In this document: in pieces, positions 1 to 5,176 of the stretch | Position numbering within the stretch: the stretch's first letter is position 1 | Layout of the letters: each line of letters starts with the position of its first letter | NCBI GenBank assembly: GCA_028679485.1 | Contig: JAJRBL010000061.1 | Location: 1-5,176, forward strand | Reading direction: 5' to 3' | DNA from: Methanospirillum sp. | GTDB lineage: Archaea; Halobacteriota; Methanomicrobia; Methanomicrobiales; Methanospirillaceae | Length of the DNA: 5,176 nucleotides | The notes under the pieces: generated by a model | The model's input: only the letters and a program-made list of their open reading frames with translations | Databases searched by the model: none | What the model was told of the DNA's origin: nothing | Translations under genes and position numbers: made by a program

Positions 1-123
1 AGGGTATTCCGGGGGCTTGTGTGAAGGGAAAATCTTTGTAATACCTGTTGACAATAGTATCAGAATCCAGGACCCGCATAAAGAGGATTTTAATCTCTGA
101 TCCCCCCCGTTTACATCTCTCTG

Positions 124-129
124 AAAAAA
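124..129 (-). terminator. Possible oligo-T terminator after the DUF5658 gene
   Basis: The plus strand has a run of six A, which is six T in the minus-strand transcript, about 29 nt past the stop codon of the membrane-protein gene at 158-541. Archaeal RNA polymerase often terminates at oligo-T tracts without a hairpin, and no convincing stem precedes this one. The call rests only on position and base run. The rest of 1-157 shows no gene that I can support. Confidence 0.3.
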
Positions 130-157
130 GATCGTCTCCTCTTTTGTTATTCTTACA

Positions 158-541
158 TCATGTGAGTTGTAGAAGAACCATGATATTGTTCCCTGCCACG
201 AAGATGCTCTGGAGCAGGAGGATTATACAGGCTACCCATGCTGCCCTGGGATAGTACCGATCTGATAACCTGAGTGAGAAATATGCCCAGGAGAGGAAGA
301 GTATCTTTGCAACGGTCATTATCGGCCAGAACCAGATGGTAGGCTGAAACCCGCTGAAGACCGGGTTTAATTCGATGCCCCCGTTATCAATGACCAGTCT
401 CGTGGTTATGAGATCCAGAACCTGGAGACAGAATAAACCGGTTATTGCCAGAATCCATCGGGAATTACCTGGTATACCCAAGGGTAATTCATTCTGCCAC
501 CGTACTCTGTTTCCTTTCGCGATATCTGCGGTGGTACCCAT
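158..541 (-). CDS. DUF5658-type small integral membrane protein
   Basis: This encodes a 127-residue membrane protein of unknown function. Three hydrophobic segments are visible, at about residues 29-51, 69-91 and 99-122, after a short polar N-terminus. The first helix leads into LDLITTRLVIDNGGIELNP (residues 42-60). That is the signature I associate with the DUF5658 family, in which the TT pair and the ELNP turn are typical; the length also fits. I chose the ATG at 541. The frame could extend to a TTG at 604, but that extension would contain the apparent TATA box, and family-like sequence begins only downstream of 541. There is no Shine-Dalgarno motif before 541, which fits a leaderless transcript. 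The gene is monocistronic here, with no functional link to its neighbours. Membrane topology and family are moderately sure; the role is unknown. Confidence 0.75.
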   Translation of the reverse strand: MGTTADIAKGNRVRWQNELPLGIPGNSRWILAITGLFCLQVLDLITTRLVIDNGGIELNPVFSGFQPTIWFWPIMTVAKILFLSWAYFSLRLSDRYYPRAAWVACIILLLQSIFVAGNNIMVLLQLT

Positions 542-561
542 GCACGCTAGTCGGCAAGGTG

Positions 562-570
562 GTATAAAAA
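562..570 (-). promoter_or_regulatory. TATA box for the DUF5658 gene
   Basis: On the minus strand the sequence reads TTTTTATAC, a good archaeal TATA-like element. Its centre is about 25 nt upstream of the ATG at 541. Since archaeal transcription starts about 25 nt downstream of the TATA box, the transcript would begin at or within a base or two of the start codon. That agrees with the missing ribosome binding site. Inferred from spacing only. Confidence 0.5.
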
Positions 571-604
571 ACAAATCTCCGGCGATAATTACCTGAAAAT
601 GCAA

Positions 605-987
605 TTAAAGCCTGAAGTGTGACGAAAATAAGATCCTGTGTACCCGGTATAATCTCCCTGTCAGGTGAATCATACTACGGGGCAATCCATCTTCCCAACG
701 TTGCGAAGAATGGAGAAAATGAGATGATTTGCATATCCCCATGGTAATTCATGCAGAGAAATAAATGAACCATTCGTATGAATAGATAGTACTGCAGGAA
801 CAACTGATTGATTTAGGGAATTAGTAATTTTCCCTGATGAACAGGATAATCCAGTCACGGAATTCGCTGCGCTCAGGCCGGTGTGTCAAACGGTGACTCT
901 GTCATGTTCAGAGACAACCACTTCATTCATCAATGCCGGATAGAGTACTGACCAGGTTTTCTCCGTATTATGAGTCACTTGTCAGGC
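605..987. other. Intergenic stretch without a recognisable gene
   Basis: I see no gene here that I can defend. A 62-codon minus-strand open frame (670-858) has no ribosome binding site, no recognisable motif and no coding-like composition. The one structured element is an imperfect inverted repeat at 892-919. Its core arms are GACTCTG (895-901) and CAGAGAC (909-915), separated by 7 nt, with further GGT/ACC pairing outside. The stretch looks like decayed intergenic DNA beside the chelatase relic. Confidence 0.4.
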
Positions 988-1055
988 CATTACCCGGTTA
1001 TTCACCCTGGTATCCCTTTTACTACATCCGCAATCCTGTCAGCCTGGAGTTCTTC
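988..1055 (-). repeat. Direct repeat copy A (ChlD 3' end)
   Basis: This 68-bp segment matches 1934-2001 at 62 of 68 positions without gaps, in the same orientation. It covers 14 bp after the stop codon, identical in both copies, then the stop and the last 17 codons of a ChlD-type reading frame. Similarity ends abruptly at 1056. On the other side it may continue weakly: CCGGATA occurs 52 bp before this copy and 50 bp before the other copy. Confidence 0.85.
1002..1055 (-). pseudogene. Relic of the C-terminus of a ChlD-type chelatase gene
   Basis: Read on the minus strand, this encodes [17 protein letters not shown] followed by TGA. It matches the end of the intact fusion protein at 1948-3900 except that its penultimate residue is P instead of Q. 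Upstream in the same frame the homology is lost at once, and an in-frame stop follows within about 15 codons, so this is a fragment and not a gene. Four of the five codons that differ from the intact copy are synonymous third-position changes (Lys, Val, Val, Glu). The sequence therefore seems to have diverged while still under protein-level selection. The simplest reading is that it is the tail of a deleted third chelatase paralog. A recent partial duplication of the neighbouring gene is less likely, but six differences are few. Confidence 0.7.
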
Positions 1056-1179
1056 AGTAACCATCATGGATGCAGGCCTTCAGGGTTGATATTCTCCTGG
1101 GGGTTTTGATCCTGCCAGGCTTTCATTCCAGGGTCAAGGTTTCTGTTATTACTGGTGAGATTTGATGGTTAGCAATAGA

Positions 1180-1200
1180 ATAATCAGGTACTGTGATTAT
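1180..1200. promoter_or_regulatory. Inverted repeat upstream of the toxin-antitoxin promoter
   Basis: This is a perfect 7-bp inverted repeat, ATAATCA (1180-1186) and TGATTAT (1194-1200), with a 7-nt spacer. It lies 66 bp before the antitoxin start, just outside the presumed core promoter. It could be an operator half-site pair for the autoregulating antitoxin complex, but an AT-rich 7-bp repeat can also arise by chance. Confidence 0.3.
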
Positions 1201-1207
1201 GGTTCCA

Positions 1208-1247
1208 ATATGCACACTTTGGCATATATGCACAATTTATCTATAAT
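1208..1247 (+). promoter_or_regulatory. Promoter and candidate operator of the toxin-antitoxin pair
   Basis: There is a perfect 10-bp palindrome, GCATATATGC, at 1222-1231. A 9-bp direct repeat, ATATGCACA, occurs at 1208-1216 and 1226-1234, overlapping it. The AT-rich element TTTATCTATAA just downstream (about 1236-1246) is centred about 25 nt before the antitoxin ATG, so it could be the TATA box of a leaderless transcript. Otherwise the palindrome itself could hold the TATA box, giving a leader of about 13 nt. RelB-type antitoxins commonly bind palindromes overlapping their own promoter, and this site is well placed for that. Confidence 0.45.
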
Positions 1248-1265
1248 GATTGCATACGTGTAACT

Positions 1266-1514
1266 ATGGAATCAACTGTTCATAAAGTGAAGCAAACAGA
1301 TATTAAGCGTATTCCGATAAAAGTTCCAACATGGCAAAGTCTCCACGATCTCAAGGAGGCAGGGCAGAGTTATGATAATCTTATTGCCGGAATGATAAAA
1401 CGCGAAAAAGATCTTCGGGAATGGCAGATGGTAATGAAGATTGATCAATCTGGAGAATTTGAACCTTTTGATGCAGATAAAATCTTGAACGAGGGTTACA
1501 CAGAAGAGGAGTAA
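1266..1514 (+). CDS. RelB-like antitoxin of a type II toxin-antitoxin pair
   Basis: This 82-residue, charged protein lies directly upstream of a RelE-type toxin and presumably binds and neutralises it, and represses their shared promoter. The N-terminal part has a short strand (RIPIKV, residues 15-20), then a helix (about 22-32), a turn with GQSYDNLI (33-40) and a second helix (about 38-58). This looks like the small ribbon-helix-helix-like archaeal antitoxins with a 'G.SYD..I' motif (DUF7557-like by recollection). The acidic C-terminal tail (DADKILNEGYTEEE) is the likely toxin-binding segment. The ATG at 1266 has no obvious Shine-Dalgarno motif, which is compatible with leaderless initiation. 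The gene ends 6 nt before the toxin start. It is visibly more AT-rich than the chelatase genes, as expected for a mobile accessory module. Confidence 0.75.
   Translation: MESTVHKVKQTDIKRIPIKVPTWQSLHDLKEAGQSYDNLIAGMIKREKDLREWQMVMKIDQSGEFEPFDADKILNEGYTEEE
1506..1511 (+). promoter_or_regulatory. Ribosome binding site of the toxin gene
   Basis: GAGGAG lies inside the last codons of the antitoxin gene, 9 nt before the GTG start at 1521. It supports that non-ATG start and couples translation of the toxin to that of the antitoxin. Confidence 0.6.
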
Positions 1515-1520
1515 TAATCC

Positions 1521-1802
1521 GTGCATTATATCCTTATCGAAAAAAAGGCTCGTGAATATCTTCAGAAATTACCAATAAAAACCCGTCGTATTATCGTTGG
1601 TAAAATTCAGGAATTATCGGTTAATCCATATCCCGGAAGTAATAAAGAAAAACTTGAATGCTATAACTCTCCCGTAGTTTATCGTCTGCATATATCCCGT
1701 TCTTACACGGTATTTTATCTGATTGATGAAGAAAAAGAGGTTGTAAAAATTGAAAAGATTGAAACAATTGAAAAGGCTCATAAAACATATTCCCGAAGAT
1801 AA
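1521..1802 (+). CDS. RelE/ParE-superfamily toxin
   Basis: This is a 93-residue basic protein, the usual size for RelE-type toxins. Members of the family that act as RelE cleave mRNA in the ribosomal A site; ParE members poison gyrase. Visible family pattern: an N-terminal strand (MHYILIE), a Lys/Arg-rich helix pair with LQKLP (14-18) and TRRIIVGKIQEL (21-32), then NPYPGSNKEKL (35-45), VVYRLHISRSYTVFYLID (52-69), a strand VVKIEKIE (74-81) and a C-terminal KAHKTY (85-90). The conserved YR pair (54-55), R60 and the terminal His-Lys-Tyr are present, so it looks intact and probably active as an RNase. The start is GTG at 1521, supported by the GAGGAG at 1506. It forms an operon with the antitoxin and converges on the chelatase operon, whose stop codon is 145 bp away. 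RelE is favoured over ParE, not proven. Confidence 0.85.
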   Translation: MHYILIEKKAREYLQKLPIKTRRIIVGKIQELSVNPYPGSNKEKLECYNSPVVYRLHISRSYTVFYLIDEEKEVVKIEKIETIEKAHKTYSRR

Positions 1803-1852
1803 TCTGAATATTCGTTTATGCTCTGATAATGGCAGATGAATAATATTTCACT

Positions 1853-1869
1853 ATGGATCTTTTTTCCAT
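1853..1869 (+). terminator. Terminator of the toxin-antitoxin operon
   Basis: A run of six T (1860-1865) lies 58 nt past the toxin stop codon. It is flanked by ATGGA (1853-1857) and TCCAT (1865-1869), which could pair around it. The T tract alone is a plausible archaeal terminator. Confidence 0.45.
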
Positions 1870-1933
1870 GAATCGTCTGTCATCCGGATAATTTAGCCGT
1901 TGCCTGCAATTCTCTGTGACTCGTTTTGGCAGT

Positions 1934-2001
1934 CATTACCCGGTTATTCACCCCTGTATCCCCTTCACGACATCCGCAATCCTGTCAGCCTGGAGTTCCT
2001 C
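1934..2001 (-). repeat. Direct repeat copy B (3' end of the intact ChlI-ChlD gene)
   Basis: This is the intact partner of 988-1055: the last 17 codons and stop of the fusion gene plus 14 bp beyond, 62 of 68 bases identical. The two copies are 946 bp apart and enclose the whole toxin-antitoxin cassette. Confidence 0.85.
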
Positions 2002-3900
2002 GAGTTTGAGATACTTTGCCCCCATCTCATCTGACAGGGTGTGGGCAAGCCCAAAGGCGATGAAACCCTGCTCCGTATCGATTACTACTGACGATATTCC
2101 GGACTCCCTGATCTGGAACGCCGCCTCCCTTGCATCGTCAAGCGGTGAACCTGAACCCATGCTCACATTGGCCTTCCCGTCCGAGATCAGGATGAGCCGG
2201 AGTATCGACTGGGCATTGATCATCTTCTCCCGCATGAGTACCTCGAGTCCCTTTGAAAGCCCGTGGGCAAGAGGGGTTTTCCCGCCGACGGGCAGGCTCT
2301 GCATGTATTTTCGTGCCAGTTCCACGCTTGACGTCGGGGGAAGCAGAATCTCTGCTCCCTGGCCACGGAAGACGACGAGACCCACCCGGTCACGTTTCTG
2401 GTATGCATCGATAAGCAGGGAGAGGATGGCACCTTTTACCGCCGTCATCCGCTGCTGGGCTCCCATGCTCCCGCTTGCATCGACCACGAACAGAACGGTG
2501 TTGCCCATCTTTCGTTCCCGGACTTTCTCTCGGATATCAGAGGTCTCTATCTTGACGGCAAGATCACCCTCCCTTCCGAGCTGGTGAGGGGCGGCTGCAC
2601 GTATGGTTGCATCAAGGGCGATATCTGCGGTAACCTTGTCGGGGATCCGGCTCCTGACATACTTCCCGTCCCTCGACTCGGTTACACTCCTCCGTCCGCT
2701 TCCGTCACGCTTGAACGAGTCGATCCTCCTCGGCTGGACCAGGGGTTTCTGGTTCACCTTGAAGGGAGAGCCTTCCGCAAAAACCGTGGTCGTCGACCCG
2801 TCCGGGACCGTGTTCTCCTGCGGCTTTTGTTCCTGCTGGGTCTGCTCTTCTTTTTGCTCGGGTTTCTGGCGTTCCTGCTGGGATTTTTCTATGGATTCCT
2901 CAACCTTGTCCTTGTCCATCTGCTGGTCCGAGAAAGGCTGGCTTCGCATCCGGTGGGAGAGCACCAGTTCTGCTGCTTCCCTGACATCATCCTCGTTTAC
3001 CTCGGTTCTGTCATTGAAGGCTGCAATGGTTTTTGCCGTCTTCATCATGATGATATCGGCCCGATGACCGTCTACTGCCATGTCCATGCAGATCCGGGCG
3101 ATCATGTGGACCATGTCATCGGATATCAGGACGGAAGGGAGAAGATCCCGGGCATTTCGTATCCGGGTGCGGAGTTCCTCTTCCTGCATTCTCCACCTGA
3201 TGATGAACTCGTCAGGATTGTTTTCATACTCCCGCCGTCTCCTGATGACCTCGACACGGGTATCTGCATCAACGATCCCTTCTATCTCGACACACAGCCC
3301 GAACCGGTCAAGGAGCTGCGGGCGGAGATCGCCCTCCTCCGGGTTCATCGTTCCGATAAGGATGAACGAGGACGGATGTTCATACGAGACCCCTTCCCGT
3401 TCGATGATATTGACCCCCATCGCTGCAGCATCCAGGAGCACATCGACGATGTGATCATTGAGCAGGTTGACTTCGTCAACGTAGAGGATATTCCGGTTTG
3501 CCTTTGCAAGAACACCGGGTTCGAACTTTCGTTCCCCTTTCTGCAGGGCATACTCGATATCCAGGCTTCCGACGACCTTATCCTCCGTTGCACTGACTGG
3601 CAGTTCCACGACCCGCATACGGGTTATATTCGAACGGAAATCCCCCTTTTTCTCCTGGCAGTCAGCACACAGGTTCCTGCTGTCAGCCGGATCGCAACCG
3701 AAGATACAGCCTTCCACGACCCCCCGTTCCGGCAGCAGGCGGGCAAGGGCACGGGCTGCCGTGGACTTTGCAGTTCCCTTCTCTCCCCTGATAAGAACCC
3801 CGCCGATCTTTGGGTTTATCGCGTTGAGCAGGAGGGCTTTTTTCATCAGGTCCTGGCCCACTATCGCTGAGAACGGATAGATATCCTCAAAATGGTGCAT
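1948..3900 (-). CDS. ChlI-ChlD fusion metal-chelatase subunit (AAA+ and VWA domains)
   Basis: This 650-residue cytoplasmic protein joins the AAA+ motor of ChlI/BchI/CobS-type subunits to the VWA half of ChlD/BchD. Such proteins power metal insertion into a tetrapyrrole by a large CobN/ChlH-type subunit, absent here. AAA+ part (about 1-330): Walker [10 protein letters not shown] (39-47), a four-cysteine insert C65-X3-C69-X8-C78-X2-C81, Walker B ILYVDE (138-143), sensor 1 TMNPEEG (184-190), an LLDRFG box (196-201) and sensor 2 DGHRAD (278-282, R280). A Gln/Glu/Lys-rich linker spans about 334-362. The VWA domain (about 467-640) has a complete MIDAS: DASGS (474-478), T542 in GKTPL, and D574 in LISDG. 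The start is supported by AGGAGG 7 nt upstream. The gene lies 26 nt after its paralog, so they are probably co-transcribed. Cobalt for corrinoids is likely in a methanogen; nickel or magnesium cannot be excluded. Confidence 0.92.
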   Translation of the reverse strand: MHHFEDIYPFSAIVGQDLMKKALLLNAINPKIGGVLIRGEKGTAKSTAARALARLLPERGVVEGCIFGCDPADSRNLCADCQEKKGDFRSNITRMRVVELPVSATEDKVVGSLDIEYALQKGERKFEPGVLAKANRNILYVDEVNLLNDHIVDVLLDAAAMGVNIIEREGVSYEHPSSFILIGTMNPEEGDLRPQLLDRFGLCVEIEGIVDADTRVEVIRRRREYENNPDEFIIRWRMQEEELRTRIRNARDLLPSVLISDDMVHMIARICMDMAVDGHRADIIMMKTAKTIAAFNDRTEVNEDDVREAAELVLSHRMRSQPFSDQQMDKDKVEESIEKSQQERQKPEQKEEQTQQEQKPQENTVPDGSTTTVFAEGSPFKVNQKPLVQPRRIDSFKRDGSGRRSVTESRDGKYVRSRIPDKVTADIALDATIRAAAPHQLGREGDLAVKIETSDIREKVRERKMGNTVLFVVDASGSMGAQQRMTAVKGAILSLLIDAYQKRDRVGLVVFRGQGAEILLPPTSSVELARKYMQSLPVGGKTPLAHGLSKGLEVLMREKMINAQSILRLILISDGKANVSMGSGSPLDDAREAAFQIRESGISSVVIDTEQGFIAFGLAHTLSDEMGAKYLKLEELQADRIADVVKGIQG

Positions 3901-3907
3901 CCTTCTT

Positions 3908-3913
3908 CCTCCT
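3908..3913 (-). promoter_or_regulatory. Ribosome binding site of the ChlI-ChlD gene
   Basis: AGGAGG on the minus strand lies 7 nt before the ATG at 3900. It is a strong archaeal/bacterial consensus site in the 26-nt gap between the two chelatase genes, and it fixes the start. It looks stronger than the site before the upstream paralog. Confidence 0.75.
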
Positions 3914-3926
3914 GAAGCCGGGACTT

Positions 3927-4991
3927 CTAATGAGCATGAGGATGGGTATGGACATGCTGGTGATCATGGTGCGACTTCAGGATTGACTGCTCCATCTTTG
4001 TTGCATCCATCTTTTGATCGGCAAACGGCCTGCGTCTCATCCGGTGGGAGAGCACCAGGGTGGCGGCCTCGCGGACATCCTCTTCTTTAACCTCGGTTCT
4101 GCCATTGAACGCTGCAATGGTAGATGCGGTCTTCATCATGGTGATATCTGCCCGGTGACCGTCCACTCCCATGTCGATACAGATCTGGGCGATAACGTGG
4201 AGCATCTCATCGGAGATCTTCACGGAGGAGAGCAGTTTTTGGGCGTTGACTATCCGGTCACGGAGATCCTGTTCTGATGAGGTCCATTTTACGAGGAATT
4301 CTTCCGGCTCTTCCTCGTACTGCTGTCTTCTCCTGATGACCTCGACACGGGTCTCGGCATCCATGATACCCTCGATGTCAACACAGAGTCCGAACCGGTC
4401 AAGGAGCTGGGGCCGCAGCTCACCCTCTTCCGGATTCATGGTTCCGATGAGGATGAATGCGGCGGGATGGACATAGGAGACGCCTTCCCGTTCGATAAAA
4501 TTCATGCCCATGGCTGCTGCATCGAGGAGAACATCGACGATATGATCGTTGAGCAGGTTGACTTCGTCCACATACAGGATGTTCCGGTGTGCCTGGGCAA
4601 GGATCCCAGGCTCGAACCTTTTTTCTCCTTTCTTCAGCGCATGTTCGATATCCAGGCTTCCGACAACCTTATCCTCCGTGGCACTGATGGGAAGTTCCAC
4701 GACCTTCATCCTGGCAATCCTGGTCTTCAGGTCCGGGGCTTTTTTCTGGCAGTCAAGGCAGAGGCCCTTTGAATCGTGGGGATCACAGCCAAAGATACAC
4801 CCGTCTACAACCTCCCTCTCCGGAAGGAGATGGGCGAGGGCACGGGCTGCCGTGGACTTCGCGGTTCCCTTCTCGCCTTTGATGAGAACGCCGCCGATTC
4901 GGGGGTTGATTGCATTCAGGAGCAGGGCTTTCTTCATCTGCTCCTGGCAGACTATTGCGGAAAATGGATAAATATCTTCAAAATGATGCAT
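3927..4991 (-). CDS. Stand-alone ChlI-type AAA+ chelatase ATPase with His-rich tail
   Basis: This 354-residue protein is the tandem paralog of the AAA+ half of the next gene; the first 340 residues align without gaps at about 77% identity (hand count). All ATPase elements are kept: Walker [10 protein letters not shown] (39-47), Walker B ILYVDE (138-143), sensor 1 TMNPEEG (184-190), LLDRFG (196-201) and sensor 2 R280. The four-cysteine insert (C65, C69, C78, C81) is also kept, so it should be an active motor that can form rings with the fusion protein. It ends where the linker of the paralog begins, with [14 protein letters not shown] (341-354), eight His in 14 residues, a likely site for Ni, Co or Zn. 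Residue 15 in the usual IVGQ motif is Cys instead of Gly. It is the first gene of the operon. The start has GGAG 7 nt upstream. It matches the usual ChlI length, so it reads as a genuine I subunit and not a broken fusion. Confidence 0.9.
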   Translation of the reverse strand: MHHFEDIYPFSAIVCQEQMKKALLLNAINPRIGGVLIKGEKGTAKSTAARALAHLLPEREVVDGCIFGCDPHDSKGLCLDCQKKAPDLKTRIARMKVVELPISATEDKVVGSLDIEHALKKGEKRFEPGILAQAHRNILYVDEVNLLNDHIVDVLLDAAAMGMNFIEREGVSYVHPAAFILIGTMNPEEGELRPQLLDRFGLCVDIEGIMDAETRVEVIRRRQQYEEEPEEFLVKWTSSEQDLRDRIVNAQKLLSSVKISDEMLHVIAQICIDMGVDGHRADITMMKTASTIAAFNGRTEVKEEDVREAATLVLSHRMRRRPFADQKMDATKMEQSILKSHHDHQHVHTHPHAH

Positions 4992-4998
4992 TACATTG

Positions 4999-5002
4999 CT
5001 CC
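4999..5002 (-). promoter_or_regulatory. Ribosome binding site of the His-tailed ChlI gene
   Basis: GGAG on the minus strand lies 7 nt before the ATG at 4991. It is short but correctly placed and supports this start, which also aligns exactly with the start of the downstream paralog ([10 protein letters not shown] in both). Confidence 0.55.
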
Positions 5003-5007
5003 GGGTA

Positions 5008-5021
5008 ACTCATATGTGAGT
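5008..5021 (-). promoter_or_regulatory. Small inverted repeat in the chelatase operon leader
   Basis: The arms ACTCA (5008-5012) and TGAGT (5017-5021) are separated by four bases. The repeat lies between the presumed TATA box and the ribosome binding site, near the expected transcription start. It could be a repressor site for metal or corrinoid control, but a 5-bp repeat is weak evidence. No cobalamin riboswitch pattern is seen. Confidence 0.25.
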
Positions 5022-5040
5022 AGTACTGATTATCGATTCG

Positions 5041-5049
5041 TTATATTAA
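5041..5049 (-). promoter_or_regulatory. TATA box of the chelatase operon
   Basis: On the minus strand the bases read TTAATATAA. A start about 25 nt downstream would fall near 5020, leaving a leader of roughly 25-30 nt that contains the ribosome binding site at 4999-5002. A second AT-rich candidate (CTTATATCC, about 5111-5119) lies further upstream and would give a leader near 100 nt. The remaining bases up to 5176 are AT-rich and show no gene that I can support. Confidence 0.45.
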
Positions 5050-5176
5050 TTAGTTTCAATTTTAGATTAATGATATTGGATATGAACTATTATCTTAAAA
5101 GTATTAACAGGATATAAGATCACCGGATTCATGGCACAATGATGGAGAATTGAACATTTCTGGAATTTTTGAGAAT

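Noticed and set aside
48..254. A plus-strand open frame of 68 codons
   Set aside because: It begins with TTG, overlaps the C-terminal coding part of the DUF5658 gene on the other strand, and has no motif.
542..604. N-terminal extension of the DUF5658 protein to a TTG at 604
   Set aside because: The extra 21 codons contain the likely TATA box, and recognisable family-like sequence begins only after the ATG at 541.
670..858. A minus-strand open frame of 62 codons
   Set aside because: It has no ribosome binding site, no promoter, no hydrophobic or domain pattern, and lies in degenerate intergenic sequence.
1272..1526. A minus-strand open frame of 84 codons opposite the antitoxin gene
   Set aside because: It is a shadow of the antitoxin gene, which has a partner toxin, a promoter and a matching fold pattern.
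988..2001. Insertion sequence or transposon carrying the toxin-antitoxin cassette
   Set aside because: There is no transposase, no terminal inverted repeats, and no short target-site duplication. The flanking repeat is clearly chelatase coding sequence.
2584..3870. A long plus-strand open frame of 428 codons, and others at 1916-2587, 2603-3067 and 3080-3454
   Set aside because: They run antisense to the ChlI-ChlD gene, have low-complexity Ser/Arg- or Leu/Phe-rich translations and no family motifs. The minus-strand frame has complete AAA+ and VWA motifs.
4014..5117. Several plus-strand open frames opposite the His-tailed ChlI gene, some resembling those opposite the fusion gene
   Set aside because: Their mutual similarity is explained by the homology of the two minus-strand chelatase genes. 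They carry no recognisable domains of their own.
4992..5176. A cobalamin riboswitch upstream of the chelatase operon
   Set aside because: The presumed leader is short and AT-rich and shows no B12-box-like element or extended helical structure; such riboswitches are also not expected in archaea.
5129..5176. Possible C-terminus of another minus-strand gene entering from the right edge
   Set aside because: Only about 15 open codons are visible, with no recognisable motif; this is too short to support a gene.

Overview
The window looks like a piece of a methanogenic archaeal chromosome, most likely Methanomicrobiales. This is inference from four things: paired BchI/ChlI-ChlD-type metal-chelatase proteins of the kind found in methanogens, TATA-box promoters about 25 nt upstream of start codons, oligo-T terminators, and a RelE-type toxin-antitoxin pair with archaeal character. 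The species cannot be fixed from the sequence alone.

Layout, left to right. (1) Positions 158-541, minus strand: a small three-helix membrane protein of the DUF5658 type, apparently read from a leaderless transcript. (2) Positions 605-1179: mostly non-coding and degenerate. It contains a short minus-strand relic (1002-1055) of the C-terminus of a ChlD-type gene. (3) Positions 1180-1869, plus strand: an AT-rich toxin-antitoxin cassette with its own promoter/operator region, two genes and a terminator. (4) Positions 1948-4991, minus strand: a two-gene operon. The promoter-proximal gene encodes a stand-alone AAA+ ChlI-type ATPase that ends in a histidine-rich tail. The second encodes a 650-residue ChlI-ChlD fusion with a C-terminal von Willebrand A (VWA) domain. 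(5) Positions 4992-5176: the operon's 5' leader and promoter.

How the genes may work together. The two chelatase proteins align without gaps over their first 340 residues, at about 77% identity by hand count, so they come from a tandem duplication. One copy kept or gained the VWA half. The other stops exactly where the linker starts and carries a tail with eight His in 14 residues. In known Mg- and Co-chelatases, I and D subunits form AAA+ rings that drive a large catalytic subunit (ChlH/BchH/CobN). No such subunit is in the window, so the metal (Co, Ni or Mg) and the tetrapyrrole are not determined. In a methanogen, cobalt insertion for corrinoids is the most likely role.

The most notable structure is the 68-bp direct repeat (988-1055 and 1934-2001, 62/68 identical) that brackets the toxin-antitoxin cassette. 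Each copy covers the last 17 codons plus stop of a ChlD-type gene. Most of the differences are synonymous, which suggests that a third chelatase paralog once stood here and was lost, with the cassette now occupying the gap.
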